Assembly: GCF_002277025.1 (NCBI RefSeq)
Contig: NZ_NIWD01000009.1
Span: forward strand, 327,232-391,231
Reading direction: 5' to 3'
Length of the DNA stretch: 64,000 nucleotides
Source of the DNA: Sphingopyxis sp. GW247-27LB
Lineage (GTDB): Bacteria > Pseudomonadota > Alphaproteobacteria > Sphingomonadales > Sphingomonadaceae
How positions within the stretch are numbered: the first letter of the stretch is position 1; each line of letters begins with the position of its first letter. The notes below the pieces were generated by a model. That model searched no databases and was not told where the DNA came from. It saw nothing but the letters and a program-made list of their open reading frames with translations. Below are positions 1 through 7,756 of this stretch, in pieces. The position numbers and the translations under genes were made by a program.

Positions 1-577
1 GCACACCGCCGAAGAAAGCGAACGCCCGCGCATGAGCGTCGAACAGCATCTCCTGACCCTCGCGCGGATAGGCCCGGACATAGGGTGCACGCGAGGCGCA
101 GAGGCGAACATGCGCCACCTTCACCCGCATCGGCTTGCCGGCGATCTCTACATCCTCGTGGCTCCAGTCGAACTGGTAGGCCTCGCCGGGCTGGAAGGTC
201 ATCGGGATGAACGCCGGTGCGCCTTCGCCCGCATCCTTCCGCCGCGCAGCACGCCAACGCGCCGCATAGCGGCGCACCGCATCATAAGACCCTTCGAACC
301 CCTCGCGCACCAGCAGGTCATGGATACGCGTCATCCGCAGCCGATCGCGGCGGCCGCGGCCCTCGTTCTCCTCGAGCAGCACATCGAGCCGGTCCTGGTA
401 GGGGCCGATCCGCGGCAGCGGCTGGACTTTGCGCTGATAGTTGAATGCCGCGTCCGGCGACCGGATCGCCTTGCGGACTACCTTCCGCGACAACCGAAGA
501 TCGCGCGCGATCGCCTTGATCGCCTTACCCGCTGCATGCTCACGCCGAATCCGAACCACTGTCTCCACTATCAACAT
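1..577 (-). CDS. istA: IS21-family transposase IstA, N-terminal part (cut by window edge)
   Basis: The minus-strand frame opens at an ATG (complement of 575-577) directly after an in-frame TGA and stays open to the left edge, giving about 192 residues. The N-terminus carries a helix-turn-helix (IKAIARDLRLSRKVVRKAI), and the start of the integrase-like catalytic domain is visible with the first acidic residue in YQFDWSHEDV. This order (HTH then DDE core) is that of IS21-family IstA, which cuts and joins the ends of its element with the ATPase IstB; IstB would lie outside the window. The upstream DNA with two related direct repeats fits an IS21 end. It cannot be told whether the full gene is intact. 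Confidence 0.88.
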   Translation of the reverse strand, partial: MLIVETVVRIRREHAAGKAIKAIARDLRLSRKVVRKAIRSPDAAFNYQRKVQPLPRIGPYQDRLDVLLEENEGRGRRDRLRMTRIHDLLVREGFEGSYDAVRRYAARWRAARRKDAGEGAPAFIPMTFQPGEAYQFDWSHEDVEIAGKPMRVKVAHVRLCASRAPYVRAYPREGQEMLFDAHARAFAFFGGV

Positions 578-631
578 CCCGTTCTCGCCAACTGATCAAA
601 ACCAGTCGGCCACCTAAATCCCCGGGATGAA

Positions 632-688
632 GGGGTCCTTTTTGCACGCCGATCACCCCACGAAGGGGGTGCCTATTGCACGCTGATC
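632..688. repeat. Pair of IS21 terminal direct repeats
   Basis: Copies at 632-654 and 666-688 match at 19 of 23 positions and are spaced 34 bases start to start. They lie just outside the istA start, where IS21 elements carry internal terminal repeats that serve as transposase sites. Confidence 0.6.
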
Positions 689-713
689 CTCACTCGCGCA
701 CAAAACTTCTGAC

Positions 714-1108
714 AGGCCCGCAGATCGGCGACAATCTGGCGGCGGTGCCTCTGTCCTGTTTGTGGGGGTGAACGGCATAAGGTGGAGCGCGACACCAAGC
801 GACGCCTAGATCTGCCATGCCAATGGTGCTGCGGCTAACCGGATTCGGCTGGGCGCGAGCAGAAAGCAGCGGCTCAAGCCTGCCGTAGCCATAGTGCACG
901 TGGGGACCGGCCCGCTCATATATATCCACTCGTCGCCGATCCTGCGACGGAAATGAAATCCTGTTGCGATAGGTCAGAATTCGCATTCTTTAAGGCCAAA
1001 AACTCTAACCGCAATTAGTCCAAAATTCAGGTGGCAGAGCAACGTCACTTAAGTTTCACGGTCAGAAAATCCAGCTCACCACTTCGACGGCACCACGAGC
1101 TGGCGACA
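714..1108. other. Stretch without a supported gene
   Basis: About 395 bases between the IS21 end and the TetR stop. A minus-strand open frame of 98 codons (690-986) has no recognisable domain. A plus-strand frame ending at TAA 836-838 reads a cysteine cluster (CLCPVCGGE ... LPCQWCCG) that could be the tail of a zinc-binding protein disrupted by the insertion sequence, but it has no start within unique DNA. No gene is called here. Confidence 0.5.
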
Positions 1109-1825
1109 TCAAGTTTTATCGCGAGATGATTTTCTGGAGACTGCGACAGTTGCCGGCTCAATGTTTGGCGAGGCTGGAGGATCGGCGCGTCGGGCTGCGC
1201 TAGTCGCGCGGAGATTCAAGATCTGTTTTTCTAGGTTTCTGAGGACGGGTTCGATCATTTTCTGGCTCATGCTTTCGGTGACGAGCGCTAGAGCCATGCC
1301 CTGCAGCGTTATCTGCGACAGCGAAAAGGCAAGATCAAACTCTTCTGTTGCGTCTTCCCATTCCGGATAAAGTTCAATAGCTTGACGATACCAGCGTTCG
1401 GAATATTCGCGCTGGAGCGGCAACAATATCGATGCGAGATTCTGATCGGTGCGCGCCGCCATCGCCAATTCGAGAAATGCGGTGAAGTTAGGCGACGTGA
1501 ACTGGTCCCAGCTCTGATGGACGATCTTGGAAGTCTGCTGGTGGTCGAATTCCTTCGCGCGGCGCACGTGCGACTTGAGGCGGCGCTGATGCAGTTCCTC
1601 CGCCGTCGCATATATCAGCGCCGCAGCATTCTCGAAGTGATGCATCATCGCGCCGCGTGAAACGTCGGCTTCCTCAGCAACCTTCAAAGTGGTAGTGCGC
1701 GCATATCCATATTTGACAAGACAGCGCACGGTAGCATCGATTATCCTAGCCCGCGTGGTCGCGCTTTTGATAGCTTGTCGGGTCACACCGTGGGTCCGCA
1801 GTTTTCTTGTCTCATTTTTCGACAT
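1109..1825 (-). CDS. TetR/AcrR-family transcriptional regulator
   Basis: The 238-residue protein has an N-terminal TetR DNA-binding domain: helix RARIIDATVRCLVKYGYART, then the helix-turn-helix TTLKVAEEADVSRGAMMHHF at about residues 45-64. The C-terminal ligand-binding region is divergent, and the last 35 residues are low-complexity and probably disordered. It starts 2 bases after the stop of the small monooxygenase gene upstream, so the two are co-transcribed and translationally coupled. It probably represses that pair or a nearby catabolic promoter in response to a substrate-derived ligand. The ligand is unknown. Confidence 0.9.
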   Translation of the reverse strand: MSKNETRKLRTHGVTRQAIKSATTRARIIDATVRCLVKYGYARTTTLKVAEEADVSRGAMMHHFENAAALIYATAEELHQRRLKSHVRRAKEFDHQQTSKIVHQSWDQFTSPNFTAFLELAMAARTDQNLASILLPLQREYSERWYRQAIELYPEWEDATEEFDLAFSLSQITLQGMALALVTESMSQKMIEPVLRNLEKQILNLRATSAARRADPPASPNIEPATVAVSRKSSRDKT

Positions 1826-1827
1826 TG

Positions 1828-2148
1828 TCAGAAAGGCAGTCCCTTCGCGCCTGTTACAGGAATAAGCTGGTATCGCTCGGGAGGTGCCCCCAGCAACTCG
1901 GGAAGCCGACCCCGCAAGGCATTGATAGCGTCAGATTCGCCATGAATACGCTGTGCGTCGGCGTTTTCATAGAGTTCATAAACCGCAACGCCTTCCCCAC
2001 GTTCGCTGGAAACCTTGTGAAAGGCATAAACCAAAGTTCCCCTCTCGCGGTTGACTACTTCGGCCATAGATTGGACTTCCTCCATTAGCGCCCTCGCTTT
2101 GTCAGGTGCGGCCCAGAAGATGATAAATAGGCCGACTTTTTCAGGCAT
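1828..2148 (-). CDS. Antibiotic biosynthesis monooxygenase (ABM)-domain protein
   Basis: This 106-residue single-domain protein has the ABM/dimeric alpha-beta barrel pattern: strand KVGLFIIFWA, helix with MEEVQSMAEVVNRERGTLVYAFHK, then GVAVYELYENADAQRIH. Such proteins are small cytoplasmic dimers that oxidise quinol-like compounds without cofactor or act as accessory proteins in catabolic clusters. It is the first gene of a two-gene operon with the TetR gene. Its promoter must lie in 2149-2276, because an IS5-type element begins at about 2277. The domain assignment is firm; the reaction is not known. Confidence 0.8.
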   Translation of the reverse strand: MPEKVGLFIIFWAAPDKARALMEEVQSMAEVVNRERGTLVYAFHKVSSERGEGVAVYELYENADAQRIHGESDAINALRGRLPELLGAPPERYQLIPVTGAKGLPF

Positions 2149-2276
2149 CGATTACTCCACTGCTTTGAAAGGGTTTCCTTTTCCGCCTTTGCGGATCATC
2201 GGACGCGACATTTTAGCGGCTCCTTAGATTACAATCACAAATGACCGTCAAGTTCTTATTGGAAGGTCAATAAATT

Positions 2277-2292
2277 GGATGGTTCGAAAAAC
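2277..2292 (+). repeat. Left inverted repeat of the IS5-type element
   Basis: This 16-base terminal repeat pairs with 3532-3547 with three mismatches. It is preceded by AATT. Confidence 0.7.
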
Positions 2293-2336
2293 CTATGGCG
2301 CTGGGCGCAATGATCTGATTCTACCGATCTGACGGA

Positions 2337-3431
2337 TTGGAGAGGGAGCATGGCTTGGATCAGCGGGGATTTTTCGATGTTGAGGATCGGCTTTCCCGGC
2401 TGAGTGACCTTGGGGATCAACTGGAAGGCTTTTCCCGTGCGGTGGACCTTGAGCAGTTCCGGCCTGATCTGGAACGGGCGCTCGCTTATTCGGATGGCCG
2501 CAAGGGTGGGCGCCCGCCGATCGATCCGGTGCTGATGTTCAAGGTGCTGGTGATCCAGACGATCAACACTCTTTCGGATGAACGTATGGAATATCTGATC
2601 AACGACCGGCTTTCATTCATGCGCTTTCTGGGTCTGGGGCTGTCGGATCGCGTTCCCGACGCCAAGACGATCTGGCTGTTCCGCGAACGGCTGACGAAGG
2701 TCGGGGCGATCGCAACGCTGTTCGAGCGGTTCGATGCGATGCTGCGGGGCGCGGGCTATATCGCGATGTCAGGGCAGATCCTCGACGCTTCACTGGTAGC
2801 CGCGCCGCGCCAACGCAACACCAGTGCCGAAAAGGCTGCGATCAAGGCCGGTCGCATCCCGGAGCACTGGAAGGACAAGCCGGCGAAGCTCTGTCACAAG
2901 GATCGTGACGCCCGCTGGACGCTGAAGTTCACCAAAGCGAAGCCGAGGGATGACGGCTCGATGCCGACGATGGACCTGGCCATCCCGGCATTCGGTTACA
3001 AGAATCACATATCCATCAATCGCCGGTTCCGGCTGATCCGATGCTGGAAAGCAACCGACGCCAGCGCGCATGGTGGCGCTCACTTGCGAGAGGGGCTGCT
3101 CGACCGCAGCAACACCGGTTCAGATGTCTGGGCAGATACCGCCTATCGCCCAAGAGCAAATGAGCGCTTCATGGAGCGCTATGGCTTCGTCTCCAGGGTC
3201 CATCACAAGAAGCCGCCGCATCGCGACATGCCGCCTCGGACCCGGCGTTCCAATGCCAGAAAATCCGTGATCCGATCCCGCGTCGAGCATGTGTTCGCCG
3301 ATCAGAAATCGCGCATGGGCCTGTTCGTTCGCACTGACGGCATCAAAAGGGCAGAGACGAAGATCGGTCTTGCCAACCTCGTCTACAATATCAGGCGCTT
3401 CCTATACCTCGAACGCATCAACGCTACCTGA
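2337..3431 (+). CDS. IS5-family transposase
   Basis: This 364-residue DDE transposase starts with TTG; no in-frame ATG is found earlier inside the element. The N-terminal part (DQRGFFDVEDRLSRLSDLGD) and the block GGRPPIDPVLMFKVLV are typical of the IS5 group. The catalytic acids are the Asp in QILDASLVAAP, the Asp in VWADTAYR and the Glu in SRVEHVFADQKS. The block GYKNHISINRRFRLIR is also family-typical. The length is normal for the family and no frameshift is seen, so it may be active. Confidence 0.93.
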   Translation: MEREHGLDQRGFFDVEDRLSRLSDLGDQLEGFSRAVDLEQFRPDLERALAYSDGRKGGRPPIDPVLMFKVLVIQTINTLSDERMEYLINDRLSFMRFLGLGLSDRVPDAKTIWLFRERLTKVGAIATLFERFDAMLRGAGYIAMSGQILDASLVAAPRQRNTSAEKAAIKAGRIPEHWKDKPAKLCHKDRDARWTLKFTKAKPRDDGSMPTMDLAIPAFGYKNHISINRRFRLIRCWKATDASAHGGAHLREGLLDRSNTGSDVWADTAYRPRANERFMERYGFVSRVHHKKPPHRDMPPRTRRSNARKSVIRSRVEHVFADQKSRMGLFVRTDGIKRAETKIGLANLVYNIRRFLYLERINAT

Positions 3432-3531
3432 GCAGACCGCGAAAAGGGCCTGGGGTGCCGACAAACCGGAAACCCGAACCACCGCTCACCAGGTTCAACG
3501 CTCAGTGGACCGCTCTGCGCGCCAATAACGC

Positions 3532-3547
3532 GTTCTTCGATCCGTCC
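3532..3547 (-). repeat. Right inverted repeat of the IS5-type element
   Basis: This is the complement of the left terminal repeat with three mismatches in 16 bases. It is followed by AATT. Confidence 0.7.
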
Positions 3548-3590
3548 AATTTGCAAAATAGGTGGATTTTCTGATTATTCGCTTACGAGA

Positions 3591-3603
3591 AATCATCATG
3601 ATT
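3591..3603. promoter_or_regulatory. Palindrome upstream of the GntR gene
   Basis: AATCATCATGATT is a perfect 13-base palindrome (arms AATCAT/ATGATT around one base) about 140 bases before the GntR start. Its arms resemble those of the sites at 4603, 28425 and 31239, which have a 4-base centre. It could be an autoregulatory site, but the different spacing makes this weak. Confidence 0.3.
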
Positions 3604-3739
3604 GATCGTTTTCCCTAGCAGACGGCGGCATTGCAACTGTGGCATTCCAAGGGTCGGATTCGACCGCAAGCGGTTTCGCTTGCATGGAATTCAAAAGCAT
3701 CTGATCGTAATGCGATTGCCGCAGGGGAATGGATTCATA

Positions 3740-4459
3740 ATGACGACGAATAAGAAACGGGGATCGAAAATTGCGGAGGCGGTTGCCCGCGAGATACTGA
3801 CGCAAATCTGCGAGGGCGGGTTGAAGCCTGGGAACCAGTTGCCGGGTGAGGCGCAGATGCTGGAAGATTTCGACGTTGGTCGCGGTTCGCTTCGCGAGGC
3901 ACTACGGATTCTGGAAATCCACGGAATTATCCGGATAAAGGCGGGCCCGGGCGGCGGGCCGGTTGTCGTGGGCACCACAACCGGCGACTTCGGGCGCATG
4001 GCAACGATGTTTTTTCAAGCGGGCGGAATGACATTCCGTGAGGTCATTGATGCCCGACTTGTTCTTGAACCGATGATGGCGCGACTGGCCGCAGAGAGGC
4101 GTCCGGTCAAGATGCTACAGCAGCTTTCCGAAACCAAGACCGAAACGGGGGACGACAGCGCCTATCTCCGGTCTAGCGAAACATTCCATCGCATGGTCGC
4201 GTCGATGTCGGGCAACCGCATACTCAATCTGATCAGTCATGCCATGGAGGATATCTTCCACGATCGCGTTTCTGGCCTGTTGTTCCCGCCCGAGCGGAGA
4301 GGCGACGTCGTCGATGCTCATGACAATATCGCCGACGCCATTTCGGCTGGTGACGGCGCGCGCGCAGAACGGCTGATGCGCGAACACATGGTTGATTACG
4401 CTCGCTACGTGGAAGCGCGCCACCCCGCGCTGATGGACGAGATCGTGCTGTGGCATTGA
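3740..4459 (+). CDS. FadR-subfamily GntR transcriptional regulator
   Basis: This 239-residue regulator starts at the ATG at 3740 (MTTNKKRGSK), with AGGGG about 12 bases upstream; the open frame extends further upstream without a credible start. Residues 10-75 form a winged helix-turn-helix with GntR hallmarks (GGLKPGNQLPGEAQML, then VGRGSLREALRILEIHGII and a glycine-rich wing). The rest is an all-helical FCD effector domain with the usual metal or ligand positions (DARLVLEP, ETFHRMVASMSGNRIL, HDNIADAI). It lies 188 bases upstream of fbiC in the same direction. It is the best candidate to bind the palindrome in front of fbiC, the luciferase-like operon and a TonB receptor; this link is inferred. 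Confidence 0.9.
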   Translation: MTTNKKRGSKIAEAVAREILTQICEGGLKPGNQLPGEAQMLEDFDVGRGSLREALRILEIHGIIRIKAGPGGGPVVVGTTTGDFGRMATMFFQAGGMTFREVIDARLVLEPMMARLAAERRPVKMLQQLSETKTETGDDSAYLRSSETFHRMVASMSGNRILNLISHAMEDIFHDRVSGLLFPPERRGDVVDAHDNIADAISAGDGARAERLMREHMVDYARYVEARHPALMDEIVLWH

Positions 4460-4595
4460 GCCGGCGGACGACAGCGCTCCATTCATGGCGCCGATCCCGC
4501 AAGCCGAGCGTTTCCGCGTCCTGCTAGATCGCGTCGTTTCTCAACCGAGTTATATTGCCACCTTGCCAAATATGCGAAGGAATGGCAAAACGGTT

Positions 4596-4618
4596 CTATG
4601 ATAATCATATGTATGAAT
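4596..4618. promoter_or_regulatory. Shared palindromic operator, copy upstream of fbiC
   Basis: CTATGAT followed by the 16-base palindromic core AATCATATGTATGAAT lies 29 bases before the fbiC start. The copies at 28418-28440 and 31232-31254 align in the same phase with 14 of 23 positions identical in all three. TATGAT at 4597-4602 could be a -10 box, but no clear -35 box sits at the right distance, so this promoter may need activation. Confidence 0.65.
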
Positions 4619-4647
4619 TCAAACGCGTCCCGATGGGGTAGTCGGCG

Positions 4648-7065
4648 ATGCGGGTAAATCCTCAAGATCGGGCTTCATTTCTCGAACCGACCGTCGCCGA
4701 TCTTCGCGCCGAACTTCTCGAGAGCGAACTGCCGCCGCTGCTCCAAAAATCAGATCGGTTGCGAGAATTTGGTCATGGGTCAATCCAGACCTATTCCCCA
4801 AAGGTCTTTATTCCGCTGACCAAACTGTGCCGAAATGTCTGTCATTATTGCACATTCGCGCATCCGCCACGAAAGGGACAAAGAAATTATCTGACGCCCG
4901 ACGAGATACTTTCCATCGCCGAAGAGGGACGCGATCTCGATTGTCGCGAGGCATTGTTCACGCTCGGCGACAAGCCCGAACGCCGCTTCGCGGCGGCACG
5001 TGATGAATTGAATGCGCTGGGCTATACTACGACGATCGACTATCTGATGGCGGCGTGCCGCCTCGTAGTCGAGCAGACGGGCCTGCTGCCGCATGTCAAT
5101 GCCGGCGTGGTGAGCTATGAGGAAATGCTCGGACTACGGGCCGTTTCTGCATCACAGGGGCTTATGCTGGAATCACTGTCGTCGCGCCTTTGCGAGCGTG
5201 GTGGACCGCACTATGGATCGCCCGACAAGCATCCCGCCGCCCGGCTGGCGACAATTGCCGATGCCGGACGGGCGCATATTCCCTTCACCAGCGGCATTCT
5301 CATCGGCATCGGCGAAACGCGCAGCGAGCGGCTTGATGCACTTTTTGCGCTTCGCTCACTCCACGCGCGCTATGGCCATATTCAGGAAATCATCGTCCAG
5401 AACTTTCGCGCCAAGCCCGGCACGCGAATGGCGGACGCGCCGGAGCCGAGCCTTGAGGACTTGCTATGGACGATCGCATCGGCGCGCTTGATCTTTGGCC
5501 CTGACATGTCGATTCAGGCGCCTCCGAACCTTAGTCCGGGGACGCTTGGCCGACTGCTCGATGCCGGGATCAACGACTGGGGCGGTGTCTCGCCAGTGAC
5601 GCCCGATCACGTAAATCCCGAAGCGCCGTGGCCCGAACGCGACCGACTTCGCCATGACAGCGAAGCGGCGGGCAGAATATTGACGAAACGGATGACCATC
5701 TATCCCGCTTATGCGAAGCGTGCCGAGCTCTGGATCGATCCGGCCATGCGCCCCGCCGTATTGCATCAGGCCGACGCGGACGGTCTGGCGCGCCCCGATG
5801 CCTGGAGCGTGGGAAGCCAGACGCCATTCAATGCGCCGGCAAGAGTAGCCCACAGCGGCGTCCGCAAATCGGTCACCGACGCTCTGGCGGCGATCACTGA
5901 TGGCACCGCACCCAACGAGGCCGCGCTGATCGCGCTGTTCAGCGCGCGCGGCCGGGAATTCGACCAGGTTTGCGATGCGGCGGATGCTTTGCGCGCGCGG
6001 ACCTGTGGCGACACCGTGACCTATGTCGTGACCCGCAACATCAACTATACCAACGTCTGCCAATATGCGTGCAGCTTTTGCGCCTTTTCCAAGGGCCGCG
6101 GGCGAACGTCGCTCCGCGGCTCGCCCTATGACCTTGATCTTGCCGAAGTCGGGCGCCGCGCGGCAGAGGCCTGGGCGCGCGGCGGGACCGAAGTGTGCAT
6201 GCAGGGGGGTATCCACCCGTCCTACACCGGCGACACCTATTTGCAGTTGCTCAAGACGGTACGCGAGGCCGCGCCCGGCCTTCACGTCCATGCTTTTTCC
6301 CCGCTGGAGGTCAATCATGGCGCGGAAACGCTGGGCCTGCCGGTCGCCGACTATTTGGTGCGGTTGCGCGATGCCGGACTGGGCAGCCTACCGGGAACGG
6401 CTGCCGAAATTCTGGATGACGAGGTTCGTGCTGCGCTCTGTCCCGACAAGCTCACGACGGGCTTGTGGCTCGATACGGTAGCCGCGGCGCATCGTGCAGG
6501 CCTGCGCACCACCGCCACGATGATGTTCGGCCATCTCGACGCCCCCGTCCATTGGGCGCGGCACCTGCTGCATATTCGGGCGCTGCAGGCTGCAACCGGC
6601 GGGTTCACGGAGTTCGTTCCGCTGCCCTTCGTTCATGACGAAGCCCCGCTCTATCGACAAGGCAAGGCACGGCGTGGCCCAACCGCGCGCGAAGCGATCC
6701 TGGTGCACGCGGTTGCGCGTCTGGCATTGCACCCGCTCATTCCCAATATCCAGGTTTCGTGGGTCAAACTCGGCCCGGACGGCGCCCGCGCCTGCCTCAA
6801 TGCCGGTGCCAACGACCTTGGCGGAACATTGATGAACGAAAGCATCTCTGCGGCCGCTGGCGCGACCCATGGACAGGAAATGAGTCCTGCCCGGATGGAG
6901 GCGCTGATCCGGTCCATCGGGCGGACGCCGCGCCAACGCACGACCCTATATGGGTCGGTATCGCGCCGACACGCAGCGCGCGCACTAGGTGCCCCCGCGC
7001 TTTCCCCGATCGTTTTAAATCCCGTCCGCAAGCGTGCGGCCGTTCAGCCGGAGACTATCGTATGA
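4648..7065 (+). CDS. fbiC: Bifunctional FO synthase (fused CofG-CofH)
   Basis: This 805-residue protein carries two radical-SAM domains in the order of actinobacterial FbiC. The first (CofG-like) has its iron-sulphur cysteines in CRNVCHYC at C61, C65 and C68. The second (CofH-like) has CQYACSFC at C471, C475 and C478, preceded by NINYTNV. Together they make FO, the deazaflavin chromophore of coenzyme F420, from tyrosine and a 5-amino-6-ribitylamino-uracil precursor. Its TGA overlaps the npdG start by four bases. Many non-actinobacterial F420 producers carry separate cofG and cofH, so the fused form is worth a phylogenetic test. Function is well supported by both motifs and by cofC, cofD and cofE at 50-53 kb. 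Confidence 0.96.
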   Translation: MRVNPQDRASFLEPTVADLRAELLESELPPLLQKSDRLREFGHGSIQTYSPKVFIPLTKLCRNVCHYCTFAHPPRKGQRNYLTPDEILSIAEEGRDLDCREALFTLGDKPERRFAAARDELNALGYTTTIDYLMAACRLVVEQTGLLPHVNAGVVSYEEMLGLRAVSASQGLMLESLSSRLCERGGPHYGSPDKHPAARLATIADAGRAHIPFTSGILIGIGETRSERLDALFALRSLHARYGHIQEIIVQNFRAKPGTRMADAPEPSLEDLLWTIASARLIFGPDMSIQAPPNLSPGTLGRLLDAGINDWGGVSPVTPDHVNPEAPWPERDRLRHDSEAAGRILTKRMTIYPAYAKRAELWIDPAMRPAVLHQADADGLARPDAWSVGSQTPFNAPARVAHSGVRKSVTDALAAITDGTAPNEAALIALFSARGREFDQVCDAADALRARTCGDTVTYVVTRNINYTNVCQYACSFCAFSKGRGRTSLRGSPYDLDLAEVGRRAAEAWARGGTEVCMQGGIHPSYTGDTYLQLLKTVREAAPGLHVHAFSPLEVNHGAETLGLPVADYLVRLRDAGLGSLPGTAAEILDDEVRAALCPDKLTTGLWLDTVAAAHRAGLRTTATMMFGHLDAPVHWARHLLHIRALQAATGGFTEFVPLPFVHDEAPLYRQGKARRGPTAREAILVHAVARLALHPLIPNIQVSWVKLGPDGARACLNAGANDLGGTLMNESISAAAGATHGQEMSPARMEALIRSIGRTPRQRTTLYGSVSRRHAARALGAPALSPIVLNPVRKRAAVQPETIV

Positions 7066-7727
7066 CCCCCAATCCGCGCACGATCGCAATCCTCGGCGGC
7101 GCCGGCAAAGAGGGAAGCGGACTGGCGCTTCGGTGGGGTTACGCAGGCCACCGCGTGCTAATCGGCAGCCGCTCTGCCGAGCGCGCCGAAGCGGCGGCAT
7201 CGGAACTGAACGCCGAACTGGCAACCGGGCCGATAAGCGGCATGACCAATGGCGCCGCGGCCGCGGCCGCCGATCTGGTGGTGCTGACCGTGCCCTATGC
7301 CGCGCAGCAGGAAACGGCCATGGAAGTCGCCACCGAACTGGCCGGCAAGATCCTTGTCGATGTCACCGCGCCGCTCAAGCCCCCCCGCGTTTCGGTTGTC
7401 CAGCTTCCCGAAGGAGGCTCCGCCGCTGTGGCGCTGCAAGAACGGCTGGGCGACATGGTCACGGTGGTCGCCGCCTTTCAGAATATTTCGGCGCATCATC
7501 TGCGCGACCTTGATCATGTGATGGACTGTGACGTGCTGGTCAGCGCCGACGACGCCGATGACGCAGATCAGGTCATTGCGCTCGTGAACGATGCGGGAAT
7601 GAAGGGATGGCATTCGGGGCCACTGGCGAATTCCGCCGCTGCAGAAGCGTTAACCTCTGTCCTGATTGCCCTCAATCGTCGTTACAAGGTGCCGGGTTCC
7701 GGCATCCGCATCACCGGCATCGAATAG
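7062..7727 (+). CDS. npdG: NADPH-dependent F420 reductase (F420H2:NADP oxidoreductase)
   Basis: This 221-residue protein starts at the ATG overlapping the fbiC stop (ATGA). The N-terminal Rossmann motif is AILGGAGKEGSGLALRW, followed by IGSRSAERA, whose Ser-Arg pair suits NADP phosphate. The C-terminal block GPLANSAAAEALTSVL ... LNRRYKVPGSGIRITG is diagnostic of the F420-dependent NADP reductase family (Fno/NpdG). It passes hydride between NADPH and F420, here most likely to supply F420H2. No F420-dependent glucose-6-phosphate dehydrogenase is present in the window, so this is the visible route to reduced F420. Cytoplasmic; co-transcribed with fbiC. Confidence 0.95.
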   Translation: MTPNPRTIAILGGAGKEGSGLALRWGYAGHRVLIGSRSAERAEAAASELNAELATGPISGMTNGAAAAAADLVVLTVPYAAQQETAMEVATELAGKILVDVTAPLKPPRVSVVQLPEGGSAAVALQERLGDMVTVVAAFQNISAHHLRDLDHVMDCDVLVSADDADDADQVIALVNDAGMKGWHSGPLANSAAAEALTSVLIALNRRYKVPGSGIRITGIE

Positions 7728-7756
7728 CCGCTCGAGCCAGACGAACGGAGGACGAC

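Larger units (their letters stand above)
1..713 (-). mobile_element. IS21-family insertion sequence, right-hand end
   Basis: This region contains the istA start and about 135 bases beyond it that end the element. Two 23-base direct repeats, 632-654 and 666-688, differ at four positions and share the core TTGCACG. Multiple terminal repeats of this kind, bound by IstA, are typical of IS21-family ends. The outer boundary is uncertain: the element probably ends between 690 and 713. The other end is outside the window, so target duplication cannot be tested. Confidence 0.7.
2277..3547 (+). mobile_element. Complete IS5-family insertion sequence
   Basis: A single transposase gene is bounded by imperfect inverted repeats: 2277-2292 and the complement of 3532-3547 match at 13 of 16 positions (GGAyGGwTCGAArAAC). 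The bases AATT sit just outside both ends (2273-2276 and 3548-3551). Because AATT is its own complement, this could be a 4-bp target duplication, as is usual for the IS5 group, or an extension of the repeats. The element lies between the ABM/TetR promoter and the GntR gene and looks intact. Confidence 0.82.

Noticed and set aside
3602..3739. Upstream extension of the GntR frame
   Set aside because: It adds 46 residues unlike any GntR N-terminus; the ATG at 3740 has a usable ribosome binding site and gives the normal length.
5464..6318. 284-codon antisense frame over fbiC
   Set aside because: No motif; it lies across the CofG-CofH junction, which is clearly coding on the plus strand.
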